Below, piece after piece: positions 8,827-16,497 of a stretch of 64,000 nucleotides of DNA (positions are counted from its first letter, which is position 1; each line of letters opens with the position of its first letter). The stretch covers positions 186,001 through 250,000 of the forward strand of contig JAFKKF010000008.1 in NCBI GenBank assembly GCA_017305635.1, given 5' to 3'. A model generated the notes under the pieces. That model saw only the letters and a program-made list of their open reading frames with translations, had not been told where the DNA came from and made no database searches. Made by a program: the position numbers and the translations under genes. This DNA is from Hyphomicrobiales bacterium (GTDB taxonomy: Bacteria; Pseudomonadota; Alphaproteobacteria; Rhizobiales; Kaistiaceae).

Positions 8827-8840
8827 AAGGTGAGCGTGCC

Positions 8841-9572
8841 ATGGCCGACCGGGTAGGCGAGCTGGCGAGGCTTTTTGGGTCGATGCGGATCGTGGATCTC
8901 GCGCCGAAGCTGGAGCGGGGCATACCGCGCTTCCCGTCGCATCCGCATTTCGTGCTCGACAAGACCGTGACCCACGGACGCAACGGATATTACTGCCAGT
9001 CGCTGCAGCTGGCGGAGCATACCGGGTGTCATTGCGATGCGCCGCCACATAACCATCCGGCAATGATGGACTCGACCGTCGACAAGCTCCCGATCGATTC
9101 CCTGATCGCGCCCGCGGTGGTCTACGACTTCGCGTCGCTCGACCTTCAGCCAGGACAACTCATCGACGTCTCCCATATCGAAGACATGGAGCGGAAGATG
9201 GGCGTGCAAGCGGGAAAGGGTGATATCGCGCTGGTCAATTTTGGCTGGCTGAAGAGGCACTGGCGGACGGACGATCGCTCGCAGTGGTACGCCAATAATT
9301 CACCCGGAATGAGCGAGGGCGTCGCGGTTCTGTTCAAGGAGCGCGGCGTGAAAGCCGTGGGCGCCGATACCGTGGCCTGCGAGGTGCCCCTGGTCGACGG
9401 CCACTACGGCAACGCGCCGGGACATGAACGCCATTGGCTGCCGAACGGCATTCTCATCCTCGAATGCGTTGCCAACCTCGAGCAGATATCGGGACGGTGC
9501 TTCTTCGTGGCGCTGCCGTTGCCGATCGACGAGGGATCCGGTTCGCCGCTTCGCCCCATTGCACTCGTCTGA
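8841..9572 (+). CDS. cyclase-family (kynurenine formamidase-like) hydrolase
   Basis: 243 aa from an ATG preceded by AAGGTGAG. It belongs to the metal-dependent cyclase family (PF04199), which includes kynurenine formamidases and isatin hydrolases. The metal motif HxGTHxDxPxH appears as HTGCHCDAPPH, with Cys replacing the usual Thr. A later Glu/His-rich stretch (GADTVACEVPLVDGHYGN, GHERHWLPNG) completes the site. It likely hydrolyses a cyclic or amide bond. It is divergent from the ALDH operon and convergent with the radical SAM gene. A second cyclase-family gene lies at 29021. Confidence 0.85.
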   Translation: MADRVGELARLFGSMRIVDLAPKLERGIPRFPSHPHFVLDKTVTHGRNGYYCQSLQLAEHTGCHCDAPPHNHPAMMDSTVDKLPIDSLIAPAVVYDFASLDLQPGQLIDVSHIEDMERKMGVQAGKGDIALVNFGWLKRHWRTDDRSQWYANNSPGMSEGVAVLFKERGVKAVGADTVACEVPLVDGHYGNAPGHERHWLPNGILILECVANLEQISGRCFFVALPLPIDEGSGSPLRPIALV

Positions 9573-9641
9573 ATGCCGCCCTGCGGGCAAATCTGCGGCG
9601 ATACTCAGCAATCGCGGTCTGGATGAACCAGCCCGCCGCGG

Positions 9642-11180
9642 TCAGTCCGGAACGATGGTTCCGGCATATCCCGAGCGGAACGAGCGCCCGTTCACGAGGC
9701 CTTCCATCAGGAAATCGGTGATCGGCTTCGTCATCGCGCATTTCAGCTGCCGCTCGCGCTCGAACAGCGCGGCGTCGAGATCCATGATCCGGGTTGCCGG
9801 GCAAGGGCCGCCGCAAACCTCGCGATAGTTGCAGCGGGCGCAGGCCTGCTCCGGTCGAATGCCGTTCAGCGACTGGAAGCGTTCGTTCGGCTCGTTCTCG
9901 AGCATCATGCCGCTCTCGGTGATCGCCCCCATCCGGAACCGTTCGTTTCCGACAAACCAGACGCAGTTATAGAGGTTGCCCTTGTTGTCCACGATCGGCG
10001 AGCCCTGGACATCGGCGCCGCAGTACTGCTTGACCCGCGTGCCCGTGTCGATGTGGTTCAGGATCTCGATCGCCGGGTAGAAGTCGAGGACGCCGTCGCT
10101 TCGGCTCCGCAGCAGCGCTTCCACTTGGGACCGAACGGTCTTCGGGGTTGCGTAGAGGTCATCGCCAAAGACCGTCGCGTCGGAGTTCGCTCCTCGCAGC
10201 GGGGTGAGCAGGCTCACAGGCGCTCCGATCTCGCGGTGGAGGTCGACGGTCTCGTGGATATGCGCCTCGTTGTGCGAACAGACCAGCATCCGGAGCTGGA
10301 CGTCGGCCCCCGCGTCGCAAAGCCGGCGGACATTGGCGACCACCGTGTCGTAGGACGGACGTCCGTTGACAAAGGGCCGGACCTTGTTGTGGACCGGTGC
10401 GGGGCCATCGACATTGACGCAGAACGTCACCCGGTGCCGGCGGGCGAGATCGACGATCGGTTGGGGAAGAAGCGAGAGGTTGGACGTGATGTTGAACGCG
10501 ACGCGCGGAAATTCGGCAGCCGCAAAGGCGGCGATGTCGATCACCTTCTTCCAGCCGAGCAGCGGCTCCCCGCCAAAGAAGCTCAGATAGATCGACGCGT
10601 CCGCGTCGGGGGCCGACCGACGGAGCGAGCGGATGACCGCCTTCGCGTGGTCGATCGAGACGGAACTCTTGTCGCTGGTCTGGTAGGATTCGGGCCCGTT
10701 CAGGCAGTACACGCAGCCGAAGTTGCAGCTGTGCTGGACGAGGACCGTGAGCGAGAAGCTGGCGGCCGCTCCTGGCGCGCAAACCGCGCCACCGGCATCG
10801 CGGGAAACGCCAAAGCTCGGGGAGGTCTTCTCGACGAGACCGTGCCGGGCGAAAAACTCGACCAGCTCGAGCGAGCCGAATTTGTCGAGACACTCAGCCT
10901 CGGAGACGAAGGTGCCGATGCGCTGAAATGCGGCCGGAGCGTCCCAGCCCGCCTTTTCGATCCTGAGCGGCGCAAGATGATGCGCGTCGTAGACGACCCA
11001 GCAATCATCGCGCTCGATCCAGTTCAGGCGCGAAGACGCACGATAGGCGGGACGTTGGATCCCGCCGAGGACCGCACTGCGACCGATTGCGGCTGCCGGA
11101 TATCCAAATGCCGCGGCGGCGTCCGGATTAGCGGACAACCGGCGAACCGGTGCAGCACTTCTCTCCGCACTCGCAGGCAT
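9642..11180 (-). CDS. radical SAM/SPASM protein, candidate RiPP maturase
   Basis: 512 aa. Residues about 50-117 look like a small winged-helix recognition (RRE/PqqD-like) segment: a YDAHHLAPLRIEKAGW strand region, then EAECLDKFGSLELVEFFARHGLVEK. The radical SAM core follows with CNFGCVYC (Cys152, 156, 159) for the 4Fe-4S cluster and GGEP at 203-206 for SAM binding. The C-terminal SPASM domain has seven Cys (387, 406, 447, 450, 456, 460, 481) including CARCNYREVCGGPC. This architecture is that of peptide maturases. The gene overlaps by 53 bases the end of a 61-codon Cys-rich peptide gene directly upstream, its probable substrate. A TTG at 11138 is an alternative start. Sulfatase maturation is less likely because no sulfatase is nearby. 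Confidence 0.88.
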   Translation of the reverse strand: MPASAERSAAPVRRLSANPDAAAAFGYPAAAIGRSAVLGGIQRPAYRASSRLNWIERDDCWVVYDAHHLAPLRIEKAGWDAPAAFQRIGTFVSEAECLDKFGSLELVEFFARHGLVEKTSPSFGVSRDAGGAVCAPGAAASFSLTVLVQHSCNFGCVYCLNGPESYQTSDKSSVSIDHAKAVIRSLRRSAPDADASIYLSFFGGEPLLGWKKVIDIAAFAAAEFPRVAFNITSNLSLLPQPIVDLARRHRVTFCVNVDGPAPVHNKVRPFVNGRPSYDTVVANVRRLCDAGADVQLRMLVCSHNEAHIHETVDLHREIGAPVSLLTPLRGANSDATVFGDDLYATPKTVRSQVEALLRSRSDGVLDFYPAIEILNHIDTGTRVKQYCGADVQGSPIVDNKGNLYNCVWFVGNERFRMGAITESGMMLENEPNERFQSLNGIRPEQACARCNYREVCGGPCPATRIMDLDAALFERERQLKCAMTKPITDFLMEGLVNGRSFRSGYAGTIVPD

Positions 11181-11313
11181 TCGCGACCTGCGGGGAGGCG
11201 ACCGTCGCAGCGGTCACCAAAACGCCGAGGCCGGCGACGGTCTTGAATATGCCGCTGACGACGCTCCGCCGCGTTCGAAGCTCGGCGGACGTCTCCTGCT
11301 TGTCTTTCTCCAC
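11128..11313 (-). CDS. Cys-rich Tat-signal peptide, candidate RiPP precursor
   Basis: 61 aa, GTG start with a near-ideal GGGAGG ribosome site five to six bases before it, which is strong for so small a frame. Residues 1-16 are charged and end in TRRSVV, matching the twin-arginine pattern. Residues 18-40 are a hydrophobic core. A44-N45-A46 is a signal peptidase site. The predicted product after it is fifteen residues, CECGEKCCTGSPVVR, with Cys at 1, 3, 7 and 8. The radical SAM/SPASM gene starts inside its 3' end. I infer a ribosomal peptide modified in the cytoplasm and then exported folded or modified. A plain exported metal-binding peptide is the alternative. I do not recognise the family. 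Confidence 0.75.
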   Translation of the reverse strand: MEKDKQETSAELRTRRSVVSGIFKTVAGLGVLVTAATVASPQVANACECGEKCCTGSPVVR

Positions 11314-11469
11314 AATGCCCTCCCAGGCAAAAGCAACGAGATGCTATCAATGGTTGAAATGGCCGTCAACGGCGGCTGCCGGGCTCGTGACGGTAGCAGG
11401 CGATCAGCGCCCCGTGAGACTGCGCGACAAGAGCGTCGCGGCGGGCACATCCGTCGACGGACTGAACAC

Positions 11470-12495
11470 CTAGGGCGTGGACCGGCGGCGGCTGAGGAGC
11501 GCGGCGAAATCGATCGCCTCGAGCAGGCTGCGCTCGCTGGCCGTGCCCTTGCCGGCAATGTCGAAAGCCGTGCCGTGGTCGACCGAGGTGCGGATGATCG
11601 GCAGGCCGAGCGTGACGTTGACGCCGCTCAGCGCGTTCCATGCGCCGGTCGTCGGATCGACCTCGAAGCCGAGGAGCTTGACCGGAATATGGCCCTGGTC
11701 GTGATACATGGCGACGACCGCATCGAACTGGCCCGCGCGCAGGCGCACGAAGACGGTGTCGCCGGGGACGGGGCCGGAAACATCGTAGCCTTCCGCGCGT
11801 AGCGCGGCGATGGTCGGTGCCGAGACCTCGATGTCCTCGGTGCCGAAGAGGCCGCCTTCGCCGCCATGGGGGTTGAGGGCGGCAACCGCGATGCGCGGGC
11901 TGGCAATGCCGAGATGGCCGAGCGCCTCGCGGGTCAGGTGCACGACGCGGCGCAGCCGCTCCGGCGTAAGCCGCTCGGGCACCTTCCTCAGCGCGACGTG
12001 GGTGGTGACGTGGCTGACGCGCATGTTGCCGTGAGCGAGCATCATGACGGAATCGCGCGCGCCGGTGAGGTCGGCGAGGAGCTCGGTATGGCCGGAATAG
12101 TGGTGGCCGGCCTGGTTCAGCGCGTCCTTGCTGATCGGGCCGGTGCAGATGCCGGCGATTTCGCCAGCCATGGCGAGGCGAACCCCCTCGGCTATGGCGC
12201 GGTAGGCGAGACGGCCGGCGGCAGCCGAGACTGATCCGGGGGTGATGGCGTCGGCGCCGTCGTCGATATCGACGAGCGCGGGGGCGCCATCCTTTGCCGC
12301 GACCGCGGGCATCAGGGGATTGGCGAGGCCGAGAGCCGCGGCGGTCGCGGCGAAGGTGCGCGCCGAGCCGATGACGACGAGGCCGAGCTCGCCGGCCGCG
12401 AGGCGGGGCCGAAGCGCCGCCGCCGCCTTCAGGATGATCTCCGGCCCGATCCCGGCCGGATCGCCCATGGTGATCCCGATGCGCGGTGCGCTCAT
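11470..12495 (-). CDS. pdxA2: PdxA2-like 4-phospho-threonate/erythronate dehydrogenase
   Basis: 341 aa, with the start at MSAPRIGITMGDPAGIGPEI; an upstream in-frame extension has no homology. The motifs are those of the PdxA family: GDPAGIGPE, TGPISKDALNQAGHHYSGHTELLA and the metal His residues, with MYHDQGHIPVKLLGF. The GHIPVK form and the ALNPHGGEGGLFGTED stretch fit the PdxA2 branch, which oxidises D-threonate- or D-erythronate-4-phosphate to dihydroxyacetone phosphate and CO2, rather than the pyridoxine-pathway enzyme. No matching four-carbon acid sugar kinase is next to it, so a kinase elsewhere would be needed. It is divergent from the CUT2 importer at 12863. Confidence 0.87.
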   Translation of the reverse strand: MSAPRIGITMGDPAGIGPEIILKAAAALRPRLAAGELGLVVIGSARTFAATAAALGLANPLMPAVAAKDGAPALVDIDDGADAITPGSVSAAAGRLAYRAIAEGVRLAMAGEIAGICTGPISKDALNQAGHHYSGHTELLADLTGARDSVMMLAHGNMRVSHVTTHVALRKVPERLTPERLRRVVHLTREALGHLGIASPRIAVAALNPHGGEGGLFGTEDIEVSAPTIAALRAEGYDVSGPVPGDTVFVRLRAGQFDAVVAMYHDQGHIPVKLLGFEVDPTTGAWNALSGVNVTLGLPIIRTSVDHGTAFDIAGKGTASERSLLEAIDFAALLSRRRSTP

Positions 12496-12677
12496 TGTCC
12501 CTGTCCCCACTCTCGCGGGAGGGGACGTGTTGGCGCCTCCGGCCCGCAAGGCTCGAACACCTGCGCGCAGATGCGGAAGACCTTGTCGGCATGGATGCGC
12601 AGGTGTTCGAGGGTGACTGCGCGGCGCTGGGCCGGGACTAGCTCGGGGCGGTTGGAAGCTGGCACGCGATGCTCCAA
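12492..12677 (-). other. 61-codon open frame in the 367-bp pdxA2/importer gap, doubtful
   Basis: An uninterrupted frame covers most of the gap between pdxA2 and the importer and overlaps the pdxA2 start by four bases. It lacks a ribosome site. Its C-terminus (TRPLPREW) resembles translated intergenic repeats. It contains the 15-bp inverted repeat at 12552-12611, which explains part of its openness. I do not think it is a gene; a decayed gene end is possible. Confidence 0.2.
12552..12611. repeat. 15-bp perfect inverted repeat in the pdxA2/importer gap
   Basis: CTCGAACACCTGCGC (12552-12566) and its exact reverse complement GCGCAGGTGTTCGAG (12597-12611) are separated by 30 bases. The arms are too long to be chance in so short a gap. 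It has no T-run, so it is not a simple terminator. It could be a REP-like element, an RNA structure in the pdxA2 leader on the minus strand, or a regulator site. Confidence 0.6.
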
Positions 12678-12789
12678 ATTCTTCCACTTCTTGCCACGCC
12701 CTCAGGCTGGCGTCATCAAATTTCGCCGGGCAATTTCAGAAATAGCGGCACTTGCCATGGCTGCCGGGGCAGATGCTCGACGAAATGAA

Positions 12790-12851
12790 TTGGCAAGTTC
12801 TGGAAAATTGCCGATACTCTAGAAGGATCGCTGATCGCAGCGGCCTAGAGT
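12790..12851 (+). promoter_or_regulatory. promoter and dyad element before the CUT2 importer
   Basis: TTGGCA (12790-12795) and GATACT (12813-12818) are 17 bases apart, a reasonable sigma-70 promoter. Around the expected start lies a nested dyad: ACTCTAG (12816-12822) pairs with CTAGAGT (12845-12851), and inside it CGCTG-ATCG-CAGCG (12829-12842) is a perfect small hairpin. It ends right at the GGGAGG ribosome site of the binding-protein gene, so it may be an operator or a translation-control hairpin. Confidence 0.4.
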
Positions 12852-12862
12852 GGGAGGAACCC

Positions 12863-13966
12863 TTGAAGAATCTTGCCAAGCTGGCGCTTGCAGCCGGCGC
12901 AGTCCTCTTTGCGACCTCGGCCTTCGCCGAGGATACGTTCAACCCGACCTGCTTCGTGCCGGCCGGGTCGAGCAAGAAGGTCATTTCCTATCCGAAGAAG
13001 GACCCGCCCTACAAGATCGCCTTCGTCAACGGCTATGCCGGGAATGACTGGCGCACGACCGCGATCCAGTCGGCCAAGGCGTGGGCGGCGCGTCCGGAGA
13101 ACAAGGATAAGCTCGCCGAATTCAAGGTCGTCTCGGTCGGCAACGACTCGGCCGCCCAGATCGCCGCGATCGACAACTTCATCGCCGCCGGCTACGACGG
13201 CATCAGCATCATAGCGGTGAACCCATCGGCCTTCGACGCGGTAATCAAGCGCGCCGAGCGCGCGGGCACCGTGCTCGTGCCCTTCGACAACGTGCTCGAC
13301 ACCGACAAGATCGTGCAGATCAACGAGGATCAGCACCAGCTCGGTGCCATCAAGGCCGAGGCCGTCGTCGACGCCATCCAGAAGGCGAAGGGCAAGGTCG
13401 AGGGCAAGATCCTCGAGGTAAGCGGCCTGCCTGGCAACTCGGTCGACCGCGACAACCATGAGGGCATGCGCTCCGTCCTCGACAAGTATCCTGGCCTGAG
13501 CGTCGTCCAGGTCGTCGGCAACTGGGACGCCGGCACGGTGCAGAAGGTGACCGCCGACGCCATCGCCACGCAGGGTCCGTTCGACGGCGTCCTCGTGCAG
13601 GAAGGCACCATCGGCGCGATCAACGCCATGCTCAATGCCAGCCACCCGATGGTCCCGATCGGCGGCGACGCCGGCAATGGTGCGCGCATGCTGATCTCCG
13701 AGCACAAGATTCCCGGCATAACCGCCGCCCAGGCTCCGGCCCTTTCGGCCATGGCGCTCACCACCATCGTCACACTCCTCGAGGGCAACAAGCTGCCGCA
13801 GACGGTCTTCTTCCCGATCCCGCAGAAGAAGAACGAGGAACTGGTCTCGGGAACCGATTTCTATCCCGACCTGCCGAAGAGCTACTACACGCTGACCGGC
13901 TTCCCCGGCTGCGACAAGCCGTTCACGCCCGACGAACTGCTCGGCCAGACCGCCGAAAACAACTAG
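12863..13966 (+). CDS. CUT2-family sugar ABC substrate-binding protein
   Basis: 367 aa from a TTG placed five bases after GGGAGG; the longer frame upstream is not signal-like. The signal peptide KNLAKLALAAGAVLFATSAFA is followed by a periplasmic-binding-protein type 1 fold: YKIAFVNGYAGNDWR, AAIDNFIAAGYDGISIIAVNP, VLVPFDNV and GKILEVSGLPGNSVDRDNH. This pattern is that of ribose/rhizopine-like sugar binding proteins (Peripla_BP_4). It is the first gene of a four-gene importer. A GC hairpin follows its stop, consistent with higher expression than the membrane genes. Confidence 0.9.
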   Translation: MKNLAKLALAAGAVLFATSAFAEDTFNPTCFVPAGSSKKVISYPKKDPPYKIAFVNGYAGNDWRTTAIQSAKAWAARPENKDKLAEFKVVSVGNDSAAQIAAIDNFIAAGYDGISIIAVNPSAFDAVIKRAERAGTVLVPFDNVLDTDKIVQINEDQHQLGAIKAEAVVDAIQKAKGKVEGKILEVSGLPGNSVDRDNHEGMRSVLDKYPGLSVVQVVGNWDAGTVQKVTADAIATQGPFDGVLVQEGTIGAINAMLNASHPMVPIGGDAGNGARMLISEHKIPGITAAQAPALSAMALTTIVTLLEGNKLPQTVFFPIPQKKNEELVSGTDFYPDLPKSYYTLTGFPGCDKPFTPDELLGQTAENN

Positions 13967-13985
13967 AATGGTCTGAACTCTACTT

Positions 13986-14012
13986 GCGGGCGGCCGTCTC
14001 GCGGTCGCCCGC
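13986..14012 (+). terminator. attenuator-like hairpin after the CUT2 binding-protein gene
   Basis: GCGGGCG (13986-13992) pairs with CGCCCGC (14006-14012), with partial pairing of the inner bases, then TTTCC. It lies 20 bases after the binding-protein stop and before the ATPase gene. It is a likely 3' stabiliser or partial terminator giving binding-protein excess. Confidence 0.5.
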
Positions 14013-14029
14013 TTTCCATTCGGAAGCCC

Positions 14030-15538
14030 ATGCCGGTCGTCGAGCTAACCGCAGTAAGCAAGGCCTATGGCGGCGTGCCGGCGCTGGCCGACGTCGATTT
14101 TCGCTTCGAGAGCGGACGCATCCATGCGGTCCTCGGCGAGAACGGCGCCGGCAAGTCGACCCTGATGAAGCTGCTCGCCGGAGTCGTGCGGCCGACCGCC
14201 GGCACCATGGCGATCGACGGCCGCCCGGTCAGCTTTTCCTCGCCGCGCCAGGCGAAGGCCGAGCGGATCGTCTGCATGTTCCAGGAACTTTCCCTGGTTC
14301 CCGACCTGACCGCGACCGAGAACATCGTCCTTGCCCCGAGTGACGGCCGCTTCGGCTTTGTGCGCCGGCGCTCGCGCGGCCGCGCCGCGGAGATGCTGGC
14401 CCGCGTCGGCGGCGAGCGCATCCGCCTCGACCTGCCGATCCGCCATCTTTCGCTCGCCGACAAGCAGCTCGTCGAGATCGCCAAGGCGCTCTACTGCCAG
14501 CCGCAGCTCCTGATCCTCGACGAGGCGACCTCCGCCCTCACCGCCGACCAGGTCGAGCGCGTCTTCGCGGTGCTGCGCGAGCTCAGGGCCGACGGCGTCG
14601 GCATCCTGTTCATCTCGCACCGCCTGCACGAGGTCGACACCATCGCCGATACCGTCTCGGTGTTCCGCAACGGCCGCCACGTCGACACCTTCCCCGCCGG
14701 CACGCGCAGCCGCGACGAGGTCGTGGCGCTGATGGTCGGCCAGCGGCTCACCGAGTTCTACCCCGCGCGCGAGGGACCGCCGCCGGACAAGGACGCGCCG
14801 CCGATTCTCGCGGTCGACCACCTCGCCTGGGAGCCGGAAATCCGCGACGTGACGCTTTCGCTCCGGCCGGGCGAGATACTCGGCGTCGCCGGGCTCGACG
14901 GCCAGGGCCAGCAGCACGTGCTGCAGGCGCTCTTCGGCCTGTTCAAGGGCGTCCGCGGCTCGATGAAGGTCGACGGTCGCGAGCTGCCGCAATCGCCGCA
15001 CCTCGCCAAGCGTCCCTGGCCGGGGCTGGCCCTGGTGCCGGAGGACCGCAAGACCGAAGGCCTGATCCTGCCCATGTCGATCGAGGACAACCTTGGGCTT
15101 GCCGCGCTCGACCGGCAGGGCAGCTTCCTTGGCGGAACCTCGCAGGAGGAAGCCCGCGCGCGCGAGGCGCTGAATGCCTTCGACCTCGTCTACCGCTCGA
15201 TGGAGCAGCCGGTCGGATCGCTCTCCGGCGGCAATCAGCAAAAGGTCGCCATCGCCAAGTGGCTCGCGATCGCGCCACGCGTCCTCCTCCTCATGGACCC
15301 GACGCGCGGCATCGACGTGCGCACCAAGGCCCAGATCTACCGGGTGCTGCGGCGGCTCGCCGCCGGGGGCATGGCGATCATCCTGCAGTCGACGGATCAT
15401 GAGGAGATGGTGCATCTCTGCGACCGCGTCTGCGTCTTCTACCGCGGCTCGGTCAACGCGACGCTGGAAGGCGACAGCCTGACTTCCGAGCGCCTGGTCG
15501 CCGCCTGCCTCAACCTTGTCGAAGGAGCGACCGCGTGA
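14030..15538 (+). CDS. CUT2 sugar ABC ATPase with two nucleotide-binding domains
   Basis: 502 aa, RbsA/MglA-type tandem ATPase. The first domain has Walker A GENGAGKST and Walker B LLILDEAT, but a degenerate signature (LSLADKQ). The second has the good signature LSGGNQQK but a degenerate Walker A (GLDGQGQQHV) and Walker B LLLMDPTRG instead of LDEPT. The two halves therefore form one good and one weakened ATP site. It powers the permease pair that follows. Its stop overlaps the next GTG start. Confidence 0.94.
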   Translation: MPVVELTAVSKAYGGVPALADVDFRFESGRIHAVLGENGAGKSTLMKLLAGVVRPTAGTMAIDGRPVSFSSPRQAKAERIVCMFQELSLVPDLTATENIVLAPSDGRFGFVRRRSRGRAAEMLARVGGERIRLDLPIRHLSLADKQLVEIAKALYCQPQLLILDEATSALTADQVERVFAVLRELRADGVGILFISHRLHEVDTIADTVSVFRNGRHVDTFPAGTRSRDEVVALMVGQRLTEFYPAREGPPPDKDAPPILAVDHLAWEPEIRDVTLSLRPGEILGVAGLDGQGQQHVLQALFGLFKGVRGSMKVDGRELPQSPHLAKRPWPGLALVPEDRKTEGLILPMSIEDNLGLAALDRQGSFLGGTSQEEARAREALNAFDLVYRSMEQPVGSLSGGNQQKVAIAKWLAIAPRVLLLMDPTRGIDVRTKAQIYRVLRRLAAGGMAIILQSTDHEEMVHLCDRVCVFYRGSVNATLEGDSLTSERLVAACLNLVEGATA

Positions 15539-16497
15539 CCGGCATGGATCGCCGCCGCCGGCGGCTGCTCCTGGTGGTGGTGGCGCTGGTCGTGCTCTTT
15601 GCCGCCTTCATCCTCACCCATCCGCGCGGCTTCTCGGTCTACGTGGTCACTATCTGGGCGAACCAGGGCGTGCTGCTCGCCCTCGCCGCCATCGCCCAGT
15701 TCTTCGTCGTGATCGTGCGCGGCATCGACCTGTCCATCGGCTCGATCATCGCGCTGACCAACGTTGCCGCTTCCTACCTCGTCTTCGGCACCCCCGGCGA
15801 GATCGCCTTCGGCATCGTCGTGGTGCTCGCCCTCGGCGTGCTGTGCGGGTTCCTCAACGGGCTGGTGGTCGTCTTCGGACGGGTCGAGCCGATCGTCGCC
15901 ACGCTCGCCACCGGGGCCATATATGGCGGCATCGCGCTCCTCTGGCGCCCGATACCGGGCGGCGAGATCGACGATACGCTGGGCGACCTCCTCACCTACG
16001 ACGTCAATGGCGTGCCGACCTCGCTGATCGTGCTCGTCGTCGTGCTGGTCGCGATCAGCATCCCGCTCCGGCGCACGCGCATCGGCCTTTCCATGCTGGC
16101 GGTCGGCTCGAGCGAGCAATCGGCCTTTCTCACCGGCATCCAGGTCCGGGTCGCCAAGCTCGTCGCCTATTCGCTCGCCGGCCTCTTCGGCGCGCTCACC
16201 GCTCTCTACATCGCCTTCGTGACGCTGACCGGCGATCCCGCGATCGGCCCGGCCTACACGCTCAACTCTATCGCCGCGGTGGTGCTCGGCGGCGTGCCGC
16301 TCACCGGCGGCGTCGGAGCGCCGCTCCTTGCCGTCCTCGGCGCCCTCATCCTGAAGACCATCTCCTCGCTCATGTTCTTCACCGGCATCCCGCCGCTGGC
16401 GCAATCCTTCTTCGAAGGCCTGGTGCTCGCCGTCGCGATCGGCATCGGCGCCATCGATGCGCTCCGCAGCAGGTCGAAGCTGAAGGTCTACGAGTGA
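15535..16497 (+). CDS. CUT2 sugar ABC permease (first)
   Basis: 320 aa, GTG start overlapping the ATPase stop; an ATG at 15544 is an alternative. It has about nine to ten hydrophobic segments and the conserved GIDLSIGSIIALTNV motif of the RbsC-like family (BPD_transp_2). The late AAVVLGGVPLTGGVG stretch is the usual ATPase-contact region. It works with a second, non-identical permease, so the pore is probably heteromeric. Confidence 0.93.
   Translation: MTGMDRRRRRLLLVVVALVVLFAAFILTHPRGFSVYVVTIWANQGVLLALAAIAQFFVVIVRGIDLSIGSIIALTNVAASYLVFGTPGEIAFGIVVVLALGVLCGFLNGLVVVFGRVEPIVATLATGAIYGGIALLWRPIPGGEIDDTLGDLLTYDVNGVPTSLIVLVVVLVAISIPLRRTRIGLSMLAVGSSEQSAFLTGIQVRVAKLVAYSLAGLFGALTALYIAFVTLTGDPAIGPAYTLNSIAAVVLGGVPLTGGVGAPLLAVLGALILKTISSLMFFTGIPPLAQSFFEGLVLAVAIGIGAIDALRSRSKLKVYE

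Noticed and set aside
8190..8840. N-terminal extension of the cyclase frame
   Set aside because: It is antisense to the ALDH gene; the ribosome site and family homology place the start at 8841.
9642..11180. Radical SAM gene as a sulfatase maturase or PqqE
   Set aside because: No sulfatase or pqq genes are nearby, and the adjacent strong-ribosome-site Cys-rich peptide gives a better substrate.
11128..11313. Cys-rich peptide as a lipoprotein
   Set aside because: The residues before the first Cys are A-N-A, lacking the Leu at -3 of a lipobox; signal peptidase I cleavage fits better.
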